64,000 bases of DNA from an uncultured Alistipes sp. (GCA_902388455.1 CABMPD010000010.1:35541-99540), one strand, 5' to 3'; numbered from the stretch's first letter, positions 20,480-30,598 are shown. Numbers and translations: made by a program. The notes: generated by a model from the letters alone, not told the origin.

Positions 20480-21841
20480 ATGAGAATCGAACAGGAGTTC
20501 AGTTCCGCTCTTCTGTCGCTTTCCGGCGGCAGTGTGGACGGGCACAGGTATCTGCTGGGTGTCAGCGGGGGAATTGACTCAATGTGTATGGCGGAGCTTT
20601 TTCTGCACTCAGACCTTCATCCGCAGTTTGCCCTGGCGCATGTCAATTTTTCTCTCCGCGGAAGCGAGAGTGACGGAGACATGGCCTCCGTTGAGGAATG
20701 GGGACGGCGCAACGGAGTTCCGGTGTATACCAGAATATTCGACACAAAGGCTTATTCTGCGGAAAAATCCATCTCGACCCAGATGGCAGCAAGGGAGCTC
20801 CGTTACGGCTTTTTCGCAGACTTGATGGATGCGGAGGGGTTTGATTTTCTTTCCATTGCCCATAATCTGGATGACAGTATAGAGACTATTTTCCTGAATA
20901 TAGCCAGAGGAACCGGACTTCGTGGACTGGCCGGTATCCCAGTGCGCAACGGCAGGATTATACGCCCTCTGCTTGGGGCCTCCCGTTCTCAGATAAGGGA
21001 ATATGTGGAAACCTGCGGGGTCCTGTACCGGGATGATCATACTAACTTCGAGTCGCATTATGCCCGCAACAGGGTGAGAAACATCATTTTCCCCGAATTC
21101 CGGAAGATCAATCCTTCTTTCCTGGATACGGTCCGCCGTGATTCTGAATATTTTCGGGAAGCTTCAGATATTATAGACGGAGTATATGAGGGGGTGTATG
21201 CCAGAGTATGTTCTGCTTCGGATGATGGAGTGCTGAGTATAGACACCAGGATGCTGCTGCAGGAGGGGCATTGCGGTTATTGGCTGAACCGGATGCTCCG
21301 GGATTATGGGTTCAACAGCGGACAGATAGCCGATATCGGAAGATGCATGGAGTCGGGGCAGAGCGGCAGAGTGTTCCGCACCGGTACGCATGAACTGCTT
21401 TTCGGGACGGAGAGAATGAGGGTGTACCCTCTCAGGCAGGAAGAGGAGACGGAATTCTGTATAGACCGGCCCGGCGTATATACATTCAAGGGAGTCCGTT
21501 TCCGCCTGGACTTTTTTCCCCGTCCGGCAGGATTCAGTCCTGTGCCGCAGGACAGCTCGGTCCTGTATTTCGCAGCGGATGACCTGAAAATGCCGCTTCT
21601 GTGCAGAAGCTGGAGACCTGCTGACCGTTTCCGGCCGTTCGGTATGAGGAGAGGATCCAAGAAACTCAGTGATTTCTTTACCGATCTCAAGCTGGACAGG
21701 GTTCAGAAAATGGCCCAGCCCATACTTCTTGACGCTGACGGGCAGATAGTCTGCCTGCCCGGCCTGCGTATCGATGACCGTTTCAGAATAAAAGCCCCGA
21801 CGACCGTAGTCGCCGGAGCTTCCATTATCTCCAAGGATTAG
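20480..21841 (+). CDS. tilS: tRNA(Ile)-lysidine synthase TilS
   Basis: A 453-residue TilS, which converts C34 of the CAU-anticodon tRNA-Ile to lysidine so it reads AUA. The PP-loop ATP-binding motif SGGIDS is at residues 29-34 of the N-terminal domain; HNLDDSIETIFLNIARGTG is the second conserved block. The linker and C-terminal domains follow, with FRPFGMRRGSKKLSDFFTD typical of the full-length form. Last gene of the proS cluster. It converges with sppA across a five-base gap with no obvious terminator. Confidence 0.96.
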   Translation: MRIEQEFSSALLSLSGGSVDGHRYLLGVSGGIDSMCMAELFLHSDLHPQFALAHVNFSLRGSESDGDMASVEEWGRRNGVPVYTRIFDTKAYSAEKSISTQMAARELRYGFFADLMDAEGFDFLSIAHNLDDSIETIFLNIARGTGLRGLAGIPVRNGRIIRPLLGASRSQIREYVETCGVLYRDDHTNFESHYARNRVRNIIFPEFRKINPSFLDTVRRDSEYFREASDIIDGVYEGVYARVCSASDDGVLSIDTRMLLQEGHCGYWLNRMLRDYGFNSGQIADIGRCMESGQSGRVFRTGTHELLFGTERMRVYPLRQEEETEFCIDRPGVYTFKGVRFRLDFFPRPAGFSPVPQDSSVLYFAADDLKMPLLCRSWRPADRFRPFGMRRGSKKLSDFFTDLKLDRVQKMAQPILLDADGQIVCLPGLRIDDRFRIKAPTTVVAGASIISKD

Positions 21842-21846
21842 CCGCG

Positions 21847-23598
21847 CTATTCGAAATAGTAGATGTACGGCACTCTTGCGTATATGCCTTTCTCGGCCTT
21901 GACGGACTCGAAGAGGCTTTCCATGATCTTCTCGGGCTCAGTAAGAGTCTCCACTGCCGCGCTGGCTGAGCCGAAGCTGTCCTTCAGTTTGTCCAGGCTG
22001 CTCTGGGCTTTGGGCCAGGCTTCGATTCTGTAGCTGTCCAGACCTGCCGCCACGGCTGCATAGTCGACAGCGTCCTTTAGACCTCCTATCTCATTGACAA
22101 GGTCAATGTCAAGAGCCTCGTTGCCGCACCATACGCGTCCCTGGGCGATTTCGTCCACTCTTTCGGGAGTGAGGCCGCGGCCCTCAGCCACGATGTTGAT
22201 GAAATGGTCGTAGATCATTTCCACCTGCTCCTGGAAGGCGGCTGTCTCCTCGCGGTCGAGGCTGCGGGTCATCGAACCCATGTCGGCATGGCGGTGCGAG
22301 CGGACTGTGACCGGATTGACGTGGGCGATGTCCTTGAATGTCTTTTCCAGGGATGGCAGCATGCTGAATACTCCGATGCTGCCGGTAAGGGTCGTGTTGT
22401 TGGAGTAGATCTTGTCCGCTCCGGCAGAGATCCAGTAACCTCCCGAGGCGGCCATGGTACCGTAGGACACTATCAGGGGCTTTTCCTGTTGAAGCAGCTC
22501 GAGCTCCGTGCGTATAATCTCGGCCGGCTGTACCGAGCCTCCGGGTGAGTTGACCCTGAGTACCACCGCTTTGACAGAACTGTCGGCGCGTATGTCGCGG
22601 ATGATGGGCTGGAACTTGTCGGCTGTGATGCCCTCGGTGCTGCCGTCAGGATTGATCTGGCCGTCGGCGTAGATGATGGCTACCTTGTCCTTGGCCTTGT
22701 AGTCGGGCTTTATGCGGGCCTTGATGTATTTGTCCAGAGTGATCATCTTCACGTCCTTGAGTTTCTCGGCTCCGGCGAGGGTGCAGAGATTCTCCTCCAT
22801 GCCGTTGACCGTACATAGCTCGTCCACCAGACCGGCATCGACCATGTCCTGGGCGGTGTTGAGTTCCAGGTTGTTGACCATGCGGTCCAGGTCGGTGAGG
22901 GAAATCTCACGGGACTCGCAGATGCTGCCTGCGGCGGCCTTCCAGAGGGCGTCCACCATAGCCTGGTTCTGTTCCCGGTTGGCCTCGCTGATGTCGCTGG
23001 CGATGAACTGCTCGCCGGCTGATTTGTACTTGCCGTGGCGGATCAGCTGCATCTCCACGCCGAAGCGGTCCAGAATGTCCTTGAGGAAGATGATGGTGGT
23101 GGCTATGCCGAGGATGTTGTTCGAGGCGAACTCGTCGGCGTAGATCTTGTCGGCTACAGAGGCGAGGTAGTAGCCTCCGAAGGAGAAGTTCTCACCGTAG
23201 GCTATCACGGGCTTGTCGGAGGCCCGGAACCTGTCGAGGGCTCCGCGAAGCTCCTCCATGTAGGAAATGCCGCTGGAGGATCCGCAGTTGGTCAGGTATA
23301 TGAACTTGATGGCAGGATCGGTGGCCGCATATTCTATGGCCTGTACTGCGTCCAGGATACCGACACTGGAGGTACTGGAGGTGAAGGGTACTATGGAGCT
23401 TACGTCGAATGGATCGGATACGGTCTGTTCTCCGATAGTAGAACCGAGGTCGATTTTAAGAACGGATGAGGGAGAGACACTTACTGTCTCTTCTGCCGGC
23501 ATCAGGGCTCCGATCATACCTACTGCCAGCAAGAACAGCAGCCCCAGGGCAATGAATGAGCCGAGGATGGCTGCGAGAAGGTTTCTAAGGAATTTCAT
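21847..23598 (-). CDS. sppA: signal peptide peptidase SppA, long (67K) type
   Basis: A 583-residue membrane-anchored serine/lysine protease that degrades cleaved signal peptides. One N-terminal transmembrane helix (about 8-32) is followed by two tandem S49 domains. Catalytic Lys192 lies in [10 protein letters not shown] in the first domain and nucleophile Ser385 in [12 protein letters not shown] in the second, as in the E. coli 67K type. The length is typical. The gene is divergent from the TonB receptor gene; a TATTTTTG -7 box at 23625-23632 (minus) probably drives it. Confidence 0.95.
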   Translation of the reverse strand: MKFLRNLLAAILGSFIALGLLFLLAVGMIGALMPAEETVSVSPSSVLKIDLGSTIGEQTVSDPFDVSSIVPFTSSTSSVGILDAVQAIEYAATDPAIKFIYLTNCGSSSGISYMEELRGALDRFRASDKPVIAYGENFSFGGYYLASVADKIYADEFASNNILGIATTIIFLKDILDRFGVEMQLIRHGKYKSAGEQFIASDISEANREQNQAMVDALWKAAAGSICESREISLTDLDRMVNNLELNTAQDMVDAGLVDELCTVNGMEENLCTLAGAEKLKDVKMITLDKYIKARIKPDYKAKDKVAIIYADGQINPDGSTEGITADKFQPIIRDIRADSSVKAVVLRVNSPGGSVQPAEIIRTELELLQQEKPLIVSYGTMAASGGYWISAGADKIYSNNTTLTGSIGVFSMLPSLEKTFKDIAHVNPVTVRSHRHADMGSMTRSLDREETAAFQEQVEMIYDHFINIVAEGRGLTPERVDEIAQGRVWCGNEALDIDLVNEIGGLKDAVDYAAVAAGLDSYRIEAWPKAQSSLDKLKDSFGSASAAVETLTEPEKIMESLFESVKAEKGIYARVPYIYYFE

Positions 23599-23624
23599 TG
23601 TCAGTTAAATTTGAATTACTCATA

Positions 23625-23632
23625 CAAAAATA
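23625..23632 (-). promoter_or_regulatory. -7 box of the sppA promoter
   Basis: The minus strand reads TATTTTTG, a match to TAnnTTTG, 26 bases before the sppA start codon. No clear TTTG -33 box is seen at the expected distance. Confidence 0.5.
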
Positions 23633-23716
23633 GGAAAAAAAGCTATATCTTAGCACGTAAATTATGGAATCGGCACTGCATTATCGGATATAACATTTTC
23701 AAACAGCAGTGTTGAT

Positions 23717-26011
23717 ATGAAAAAGAAACTGATTTTTATTGATGTGTTGTTCCTGCAGGCAGTTGCCGTGCAGGCTGTGCCGTGTCTGCGGCAGCAGGAA
23801 AGCCATGTCCTCGGTGTCGTTTTGACACTTAATCCGGAAGGAGAGAGGGAAGCAGTGCCTTTTGCTACAGTTTATTGGCTGGAGTCCGGAACCTATGCGG
23901 ACTGTGATGGGGACGGAAAGTTCCGTATTGCCAGAGATGATGGCCGTGACCGGACGCTCGTGACTGCAGCCTTGGGATATAGAAGAGATACCATGGCCGT
24001 GGCGGACGATGTGGAATATGTGGAAGTATTTCTAAGGAGTGACAGTGAGTTGGATGAGGCTGTCGTGGTGGCCCGCAGCGATGCCAATTATCTTTTACGC
24101 TCGTCCAGTGTCAGGACGGAGGTAATATCCTCGGCTGGCCTGAACAAGATGGCCTGCTGCAACCTCGCCGAGAGCTTCGAGAACTCGGCCTCGGTGTCCG
24201 TGGGCTATTCGGACGCGGTCACCGGTGCCCGTCAGATCCGTCTGCTCGGCCTCTCCGGCATCTATACCGCCATGCTGGACGAGAACCGCCCGGTGATGCG
24301 CGGTCTGGCGGCCCCGTTCGGCCTGTCCTACATCCCCGGACAGTGGCTGGAGAGCATTCAGATAGCCAAGGGACCCTCGTCGGTCATCAACGGAGTGGAG
24401 GCAATATCCGGCCAGATCAATGTCGAGCACCGCAAGCCTACGGATGAGAAGCCTCTGTTCCTCAATGCCTTCGTCAACAGTATGCTGATGGGGGAGCTTA
24501 ACGCGGCGTCCTCCCTGCAGATAGGCAGCAAGTGGTCGACTGTCCTGATGGCGCATGCGTCTCATTCTTTTATGGATCACGACATGAACGGAGACGGATT
24601 CAGGGACGAGCCCCGTACGACACATCTGAACATAGCCAATCGGTGGCTTTATTATGATGAAAGCGGGGTGCAGGTGCGCTTTGGTGTCAAGGCTTTGTAT
24701 GACAGCCGTATAGGCGGCCAGATGTCTTTCGGCCGGAATCAGGTGGACTCGCTCAGGACGATGAACGTGCCCTGGGGTACCAGCATAACCAACCGGGGTG
24801 TCAACGGTTATCTCAAGGTCGGCGTTCCGCTCAATGCCGACAACTCCCGCAACATAGCCGTAGTGGCGGACTACACATATCATCAGTTCGATTCCTATTT
24901 CGGCCTGAAGAGTTTTTTCGGGAAGCAGAACTCAGGCTTTCTCAATATCATGTACCAGGACATACCGAATGACTCTCACCGTTTTACTTTCGGGGTAAGG
25001 GATTTCTTCGACGGGTACGGCCAGATACTGCATGACGGTTATGTGGATCCTCTGTCGTCCTCCGGTCAGGCCGTCTTCACTGACTTCGATTTCTCGCGCC
25101 GGGAGAATTCTCTTGGAGTCTACGGAGAATATACCTATACCCTGGGAGAGAAATTCTCGCTGGTGGCTGACCTGAGCCTCGACTGGAACAGTCTCTACGG
25201 GCTTTTCCTCTCGCCACGGGCCAATCTGAAGTGGGCTCCTGCGGACTGGCTCGTCATCCGGGCTTCGGGAGGCCGCGGCACCCGTTCGCCCAATGTGGTG
25301 GTGGACAACCTCGGCATGATGTCCACCGGACGCCGTCTGGACATAGCCCCGGACCTGGGCATGGAGTCCGCCTGGACCTACGGCGGCAATATCACCTTCT
25401 ACATCCCGATAGGCTTCGAGGACAACTCCTATCTCAGTATTGATTACTTCCGCAGTGATTTTACCTCCCAGATTATCGTGGACCAGGAATATGACTGGAG
25501 TGCGGTAAGCATCTACAGTCTGGACGGCCCGTCGTACACCAACACCTGGCAGGCGGATTTCTCCGTAGAGCCTTTCGAGCGTTTCACCATTCTGGCTACT
25601 TTCCGTTATTCCGATTCCAAGGTATGGCTGAAGGACCGGGGTCTGGTGGAAAGGCCGCTGGTCAGCCGCTATAAGGGCGTGCTGAACCTCCAGTATGCGA
25701 CCCGGATGAATATCTGGACCTTCGATTTTACGGCCCAGATCAACGGCCCTGCCCGTCTGCCGGACTTTGCCGTTAGGCCGGGGGAGAGCGGCATGAGCCC
25801 TGTCTACCCGGTACTCTTCGCGCAGATTACCCGCAAGTTCAAGGGGGTGGACGTATATGTCGGAGTCGAGAATATCACCAACTACCGTCAGGAGCATCCC
25901 ATAATCGGGGCGGAGAACCCCTGGTCCCCTGATTTCAACGCTTCTGTGATATGGGGACCCCTGACTGGTGTAACTGCTTATGCTGGAGTGAGATTTACCC
26001 TTTGGAAATAG
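23717..26011 (+). CDS. TonB-dependent outer-membrane receptor, probably metal-related
   Basis: A 764-residue TonB-dependent receptor. A signal peptide (about 1-20) is followed by a carboxypeptidase-regulatory-like beta domain (about 30-115), a plug domain (about 120-245, with ARQIRLLGLSGIYTAMLDENR and SSVINGVEAISGQINVEHR) and a 22-strand-type barrel ending in AYAGVRFTLWK. Such receptors import ligands across the outer membrane using TonB energy. The next gene encodes a secreted HMA heavy-metal-binding protein 30 bases downstream, so copper or another soft metal, or a metal chelate, is the likely cargo; this is inference from position only. No SusD-like partner is present. Confidence 0.92.
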   Translation: MKKKLIFIDVLFLQAVAVQAVPCLRQQESHVLGVVLTLNPEGEREAVPFATVYWLESGTYADCDGDGKFRIARDDGRDRTLVTAALGYRRDTMAVADDVEYVEVFLRSDSELDEAVVVARSDANYLLRSSSVRTEVISSAGLNKMACCNLAESFENSASVSVGYSDAVTGARQIRLLGLSGIYTAMLDENRPVMRGLAAPFGLSYIPGQWLESIQIAKGPSSVINGVEAISGQINVEHRKPTDEKPLFLNAFVNSMLMGELNAASSLQIGSKWSTVLMAHASHSFMDHDMNGDGFRDEPRTTHLNIANRWLYYDESGVQVRFGVKALYDSRIGGQMSFGRNQVDSLRTMNVPWGTSITNRGVNGYLKVGVPLNADNSRNIAVVADYTYHQFDSYFGLKSFFGKQNSGFLNIMYQDIPNDSHRFTFGVRDFFDGYGQILHDGYVDPLSSSGQAVFTDFDFSRRENSLGVYGEYTYTLGEKFSLVADLSLDWNSLYGLFLSPRANLKWAPADWLVIRASGGRGTRSPNVVVDNLGMMSTGRRLDIAPDLGMESAWTYGGNITFYIPIGFEDNSYLSIDYFRSDFTSQIIVDQEYDWSAVSIYSLDGPSYTNTWQADFSVEPFERFTILATFRYSDSKVWLKDRGLVERPLVSRYKGVLNLQYATRMNIWTFDFTAQINGPARLPDFAVRPGESGMSPVYPVLFAQITRKFKGVDVYVGVENITNYRQEHPIIGAENPWSPDFNASVIWGPLTGVTAYAGVRFTLWK

Positions 26012-26041
26012 ATTTTGCCAAATTTATAAATTTTAAAAAAT

Positions 26042-26359
26042 ATGAAAACGTTTAAATTTTTTATGAAAACGGCCGTTGTCGTATTGATGTTGTCATTTTT
26101 TGCCGTAACTTCGTACGCCCAGAAAAAGAAGGCTCCGCTGCAGGAAGTCGTATTCTCTGTAAACCTTCACTGTGAGAACTGTGTCAAGAAAGTTCAGGAG
26201 AACATCCCGTTTGAGAAGGGGGTCAAGGACCTGAAGATATCCCTTGACGACAAGACCGTGTGGGTGAAGTATGACCCGGAAAAGACGACAAAGGAAAAAC
26301 TTGCGGCGGCCATCGAGAAACTCGGCTACGAGGTCCTGGGTGAGGTTAAGCAGGAATAA
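26042..26359 (+). CDS. exported heavy-metal-associated (HMA) domain protein
   Basis: A 105-residue secreted protein: signal peptide (about residues 8-27, ending AVTSYA) then a single HMA fold (about 36-102). The metal-binding Cys pair is in HCENCVKKV, a CxxC motif, preceded by His. The ferredoxin-like pattern GVKDLKISLDDKTVWVKYD and KLAAAIEKLGYEV follow. HMA domains bind Cu(I) or similar ions; a periplasmic location implies a metallochaperone or sensor partner for the upstream TonB receptor. The nfnA gene starts 18 bases further on, but functional connection to it is not evident. Confidence 0.92.
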   Translation: MKTFKFFMKTAVVVLMLSFFAVTSYAQKKKAPLQEVVFSVNLHCENCVKKVQENIPFEKGVKDLKISLDDKTVWVKYDPEKTTKEKLAAAIEKLGYEVLGEVKQE

Positions 26360-26376
26360 CACACTCATTATAGATT

Positions 26377-27231
26377 ATGTACAAAATACTTAGGAAGAAA
26401 TTTCTGACGCCGGCCATCTGTCTGATGGACGTTCTGGCGCCCCGGGTGGCTCAGTCAGCCCAGCCGGGACAGTTTCTGATAGTCAGGGCAGGGGAGAAAA
26501 ATGAACGTATCCCCCTGACCATCTGTGATTACAACCGTGAGGAAGGCAGCGTGACCATCGTCACCCAGCTCGTAGGAGCCTCTACCCGCATAATCTGCAG
26601 CTATGAGGCCGGAGAGTCCTTCGCGGATGTAGTCGGGCCGCTCGGTCAGCCTTCCGAGTTTATACACCTGAGCCCTGAGGAACTATCGCGCAGCCGTTAT
26701 CTCTTCATAGCGGGAGGCTTGGGAACTGCCCCCGTATATCCCCAGGTGAAGTACCTGCATCAGGCCGGGGCAAAGGTGGACGTGATAATCGGTGCCCGCA
26801 ATAAGGACCTGGTAATCCTCGAGGAGGAGATGCGGGCCGTCTGCGACCACCTTTATATATGCACTGATGACGGCTCGTACGGTGAGAAGGGTCTGGTGAC
26901 CGACATCATGGGCCGTCTGCTGGACTCCGGCGAGAAATACGACCAGGCGGTGGCCATCGGCCCCATGATTATGATGAAGTTTGTCACCCTCAAGGGCCGT
27001 CAGTACGGCATCCCTCTGATCGTCAGCCTCAATACCCTGATGGTGGACGGTACCGGCATGTGCGGTGCCTGCCGCGTGACCATCGCCGGCAAGACCCGTT
27101 TCGCCTGTGTGGACGGACCGGAGTTCAATGCCTACGACGTGGACTTCGAGGAGGCCATGCGCCGTCAGGGCATGTACCGCGACATAGAGAAGGAGAAGGA
27201 CCACCAGTGTCATATAGGACTGCATCAATAA
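26377..27231 (+). CDS. nfnA: NfnA-type FAD/[2Fe-2S] subunit (NADH-dependent ferredoxin:NADP+ oxidoreductase small subunit)
   Basis: A 284-residue ferredoxin reductase-fold protein with an N-terminal FAD-binding barrel (RIPLTICDYNRE), an NAD-binding domain (FIAGGLGTAPVYPQVKYL) and a C-terminal [2Fe-2S] site with CGACRVT and FACVDGPEFNAYDVDFEE. This is the signature of NfnA, also annotated as a sulfide/dihydroorotate dehydrogenase-like subunit. It pairs with the next gene, nfnB. In characterised Nfn enzymes the complex couples NADH and reduced ferredoxin oxidation to NADP+ reduction by flavin-based bifurcation. The two genes are 20 bases apart. Alternative annotations reflect the same family. 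Confidence 0.9.
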   Translation: MYKILRKKFLTPAICLMDVLAPRVAQSAQPGQFLIVRAGEKNERIPLTICDYNREEGSVTIVTQLVGASTRIICSYEAGESFADVVGPLGQPSEFIHLSPEELSRSRYLFIAGGLGTAPVYPQVKYLHQAGAKVDVIIGARNKDLVILEEEMRAVCDHLYICTDDGSYGEKGLVTDIMGRLLDSGEKYDQAVAIGPMIMMKFVTLKGRQYGIPLIVSLNTLMVDGTGMCGACRVTIAGKTRFACVDGPEFNAYDVDFEEAMRRQGMYRDIEKEKDHQCHIGLHQ

Positions 27232-27251
27232 CAACATCAGGAGATATAACA

Positions 27252-28640
27252 ATGGCTAACAAGATACCCAGAGTCCCTGTACGCGAGCAGGATCCCGCAG
27301 TCAGGGCCCGTAATTTCGAGGAAGTATGCTACGGATACAACGAACAGGAGGCCGTCCTCGAGGCCTCGCGCTGCCTCAACTGTAAGAAGCCCCGCTGTGT
27401 GGAGGCCTGCCCGGTTTCCATTCAGATTCCCGCATTTATATCAAAGGTATCGGCCGGAGACATCAAGGAGGCTGCCCGCATCATCTCTCAGGACAGCTCC
27501 CTGCCCGCAGTCTGCGGCCGTGTCTGCCCCCAGGAGACCCAGTGCGAGGGCTCCTGCATCCTCGGAGTCAAGGGTGAGCCGGTGGCCATCGGCAAGCTCG
27601 AGCGTTTCGTGGCCGACTGGAGCCGTCAGAACGGAGTCCGCTTCGCTGACAAGGCTCCCGCCAACGGCATCAAGGTCGCAGTGGTGGGCAGCGGTCCGGC
27701 CGGTCTGGCCTGTGCCTCTGACCTGGCCCGCTGGGGCTATGACGTCACCGTCTTCGAGGTGCTGCACAAGGCCGGAGGCGTGCTGCAGTACGGCATCCCC
27801 GAGTTCCGTCTGCCCAAGCAGGAGGTAGTGGAGTACGAGGTGGAGAATGTCCGCCGCCTCGGAGTGAAAATAGAGACAGACGTGGTGGTGGGAAGGACCG
27901 TCACAGTGGATGACCTCTTCGACAAGGAGGGCTTCAGGGCCGTGTTCATCGGCTCGGGAGCCGGTCTGCCCAAGTTCATGGGCATCCCCGGGGAGAATCT
28001 CAACGGAGTATTCTCCGCCAATGAGTTCCTCACACGCAACAACCTCATGCACGGTTACGACCCTACATACGACACCCCCGTATTCTCCGGCCGCAGGTCG
28101 GTGATAGTCGGAGGCGGCAATGTGGCAATGGACGCCGCCCGTACCGCCCTGCGCCTGGGCTCTCAGGTGACGGTGGTCTACCGCCGTACCGAGAAGGAGC
28201 TGCCCGCCAGGGTGGAGGAGGTCCATCACGCCAAGGAGGAGGGCATAGAGTTCCGCCTTCTGACCAACCCCGTGGAGATCCTGGGCGACGAGAAAGGCTG
28301 GGTGCGCGGTCTCCGCTGCATCCGCATGGAGCTCGGCGAGCCCGACGAGTCGGGACGCCGCTCCCCCGTGCCGGTGCCCGGCTCCGAGTTTGAGATTGAG
28401 ACGGACACCGTCATCATGTCCCTCGGAACCTCCCCGAACCCGATGATAGCCCGCTCTACCCCGGGACTGGAGACCAACCGCCGGGGCTGCCTCATTGCCG
28501 ATGAGGACGGAGCCACCACCCGCCCGATGGTGTTTGCAGGAGGCGATGCCGTGACAGGTGCTGCGACTGTGATTTTAGCTATGGGCGCCGGCCGCCGGGC
28601 TGCCGCCGCCATCCATAAGGCATTGCAGTCTGAGAAATAA
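27252..28640 (+). CDS. nfnB: NfnB-type / glutamate synthase small-subunit-like flavoprotein
   Basis: A 462-residue flavoprotein with N-terminal [4Fe-4S] cluster cysteines (CLNCKKPRCVEACPV and CGRVCPQETQCEGSC), an FAD-binding GSGPAGLACASDLARWGYDV fingerprint and an NADP-binding GGGNVAMDAARTALRLG segment. It is often annotated as homotetrameric NADPH-dependent glutamate synthase (gltA), but pairing with nfnA directly upstream fits the NfnB subunit. The ATG at 27252 (MANKIPRVPV), preceded by an AGGAG-like site, is chosen because upstream in-frame sequence overlaps nfnA in another frame and has no family similarity. Codons are strongly C-ending, consistent with abundance. Confidence 0.92.
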   Translation: MANKIPRVPVREQDPAVRARNFEEVCYGYNEQEAVLEASRCLNCKKPRCVEACPVSIQIPAFISKVSAGDIKEAARIISQDSSLPAVCGRVCPQETQCEGSCILGVKGEPVAIGKLERFVADWSRQNGVRFADKAPANGIKVAVVGSGPAGLACASDLARWGYDVTVFEVLHKAGGVLQYGIPEFRLPKQEVVEYEVENVRRLGVKIETDVVVGRTVTVDDLFDKEGFRAVFIGSGAGLPKFMGIPGENLNGVFSANEFLTRNNLMHGYDPTYDTPVFSGRRSVIVGGGNVAMDAARTALRLGSQVTVVYRRTEKELPARVEEVHHAKEEGIEFRLLTNPVEILGDEKGWVRGLRCIRMELGEPDESGRRSPVPVPGSEFEIETDTVIMSLGTSPNPMIARSTPGLETNRRGCLIADEDGATTRPMVFAGGDAVTGAATVILAMGAGRRAAAAIHKALQSEK

Positions 28641-28652
28641 TTCCTACCTTTG
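28622..28652 (+). promoter_or_regulatory. internal promoter before etfB
   Basis: ATTG (28622-28625), a 19-base spacer and TACCTTTG (28645-28652) resemble the TTTG/TAnnTTTG consensus with one -33 mismatch. The -33 element lies inside the end of nfnB. It would give the etf-acyl-CoA dehydrogenase genes their own transcript. Confidence 0.6.
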
Positions 28653-28675
28653 CCCGGATTAATGTATTAAAACTG

Positions 28676-29551
28676 ATGAACGACAAATTGAAAATCGTGG
28701 TCCTGGCCAAGCAGGTGCCGGACACCAGAAATGTAGGAAAAGATGCGATGAAGGAGGACGGAACGGTCAACCGCGCCGCATTACCTGCTATTTTCAATCC
28801 TGAAGACATGAATGCCCTCGAGCAGGCGCTCAGGATCAAGGACCGTCTGAAGGACGTGGAAATCCATCTGTTGACTATGGGCCCCGGCAGGGCCGCCGAC
28901 ATCATCCGCGAGGGTCTCTTCAGAGGCGCTGACGGAGGAGTCCTCCTGACCGACAGGAAGTTCGCAGGAGCTGATACCCTTGCCACATCCTACGCGCTGG
29001 CCCAGGCAGTCCGCAAGATTGCTCCCGACATGATCATCGCAGGCCGTCAGGCTATCGACGGTGATACCGCCCAGGTGGGCCCTCAGGTAGCCGAGAAGCT
29101 GGGCTGGCCTCAGATTACCTACGCAGAAGAAGTACTGTACATCGACGATAACAGAGTGACCGTACGCCGCAGGCTGGAGCGGGGCATCGAAGTGGTGTCC
29201 TCCCCTCTGCCCGTGCTGATCACCGTGACCGGCACCGCAGCCGCATGCAGGCCCCGCAACGCCAAGCAGCTCCTCCGCTACAAAGGAGCCCGCACCGTTT
29301 CCGAGGACCAGGCTTCCGGTTCAGAGTATGCCGCCTCAGGCAAGTGCTCCGAGCATTTCCAGATACCCGAGTGGGGCTTCGCCGAGATAGGCGGAGACGA
29401 GAAGAGCTACGGTTCCTCCGGCTCGCCCACCAAGGTGAAGAAGATCGAGAACATCATCCTCCAGGCCAAGGAGTCCAGGACCCTCTCGGACTCGGACGCC
29501 GACATCGAGGGTCTCGTAAAGGAGCTGATATCCAGTCATACAATCGGTTAA
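28676..29551 (+). CDS. etfB: electron transfer flavoprotein beta subunit
   Basis: A 291-residue EtfB. It shows the family opening LKIVVLAKQVPDTRNVGKDAMKE (here shortened to the key part VVLAKQVPDT), the NP.D..ALEQAL segment, and the signature GRQAIDGDTAQVGPQVAEKLG. EtfB binds AMP or, in bifurcating forms, a second FAD, and with EtfA carries electrons from acyl-CoA dehydrogenases. The gene is 21 bases before etfA, with the dehydrogenase gene next; the same trio is known in Porphyromonas and relatives. Whether this EtfAB bifurcates cannot be decided by eye. Confidence 0.95.
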   Translation: MNDKLKIVVLAKQVPDTRNVGKDAMKEDGTVNRAALPAIFNPEDMNALEQALRIKDRLKDVEIHLLTMGPGRAADIIREGLFRGADGGVLLTDRKFAGADTLATSYALAQAVRKIAPDMIIAGRQAIDGDTAQVGPQVAEKLGWPQITYAEEVLYIDDNRVTVRRRLERGIEVVSSPLPVLITVTGTAAACRPRNAKQLLRYKGARTVSEDQASGSEYAASGKCSEHFQIPEWGFAEIGGDEKSYGSSGSPTKVKKIENIILQAKESRTLSDSDADIEGLVKELISSHTIG

Positions 29552-29572
29552 TCTGTTAAAACGCTAGACGAC

Positions 29573-30586
29573 ATGAACAACATTATAGTATATTGCGAGA
29601 CCGACGGAGGACGCCTCTGTGACGTGAGTCTCGAACTGATGACCAAGGCCCGTGACCTGGCCGCCTCGCTCTCCTGCGACGTGGAGGCCCTGCTGATAGG
29701 ACATGATGTCAGAGGCCTGGCCGACGAGCTTTATTCCTACGGCGCCGCAGTGGTGCACCTGGCCGACGACAAGCGCCTGGAGTTCTTCCGCACACTGCCC
29801 TACGCATCGATTACCATTGACCTTTTCCGCAAGGAACAGCCCCAGATAGCCCTCTTCGGAGCCACCTCCGTGGGCAGGGACCTCGCTCCCAGAGTCTCCA
29901 GCGCTCTGCACAGCGGCCTTACCGCCGACTGCACCTCCCTGGAGATAGGTGACCATCAGGACAAGGAGAAACAGTACTACAATCTCCTGTACCAGATCCG
30001 CCCCGCATTCGGAGGCAACATCATCGCCACCATCGTCAACCCCGAGCACAGGCCCCAGATGGCCACTGTCCGCGAGGGTGTGATGAAGAAGGCTCCCCTG
30101 GCCGCACCCGTGGCCGGACGCATCTCGGAGATAGACGTCAACTCTATCCTGAAGGACAGCGACCTGACCGTGGAGATCGTGGCCCGCGAGATAGAGGAGC
30201 GCAAGATCGACATCAAGGGCGCCCAGATCATCGTGGCCGGCGGCTTCGGCGTGGGCAGCAAGGAGAATTTCGACCTGATATTCGAGCTCGCCAGGACCCT
30301 CGGCGGAGAGGTGGGAGCATCCCGCGCCGCCGTGGACGCAGGCTTTGCGGACCATGCCCGCCAGATCGGACAGACCGGCGTGACCGTACGTCCCAAGCTC
30401 TTCATTTCCTGCGGTATCTCCGGCCAGATCCAGCATACTGCCGGTATGGACCAGTCCTCGATGATCATCTCGATCAACAGCGACCCCGAAGCTCCCATCC
30501 ACAAGATAGCCGACTATGCTATCGTGGGTGACCTCAATGTGGTGATACCCAAGCTCATCAAGTTCTACAAACAAAACAGCAAGTAA
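29573..30586 (+). CDS. etfA: electron transfer flavoprotein alpha subunit
   Basis: A 337-residue EtfA. The N-terminal domain (about 1-190) precedes the conserved FAD-binding C-terminal domain with VAGGFGVGSKENFDLIFELA, GASRAAVDAGFADHARQIGQ, the Arg-containing VTVRPKLFISCGISGQIQH and the final IVGDLNVVIPKLIKF. It heterodimerises with EtfB. Codon use is strongly C-ending. It lies between etfB and the acyl-CoA dehydrogenase gene, 12 bases before the latter. Confidence 0.95.
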   Translation: MNNIIVYCETDGGRLCDVSLELMTKARDLAASLSCDVEALLIGHDVRGLADELYSYGAAVVHLADDKRLEFFRTLPYASITIDLFRKEQPQIALFGATSVGRDLAPRVSSALHSGLTADCTSLEIGDHQDKEKQYYNLLYQIRPAFGGNIIATIVNPEHRPQMATVREGVMKKAPLAAPVAGRISEIDVNSILKDSDLTVEIVAREIEERKIDIKGAQIIVAGGFGVGSKENFDLIFELARTLGGEVGASRAAVDAGFADHARQIGQTGVTVRPKLFISCGISGQIQHTAGMDQSSMIISINSDPEAPIHKIADYAIVGDLNVVIPKLIKFYKQNSK

Positions 30587-30598
30587 GGAGAAGAAGTC

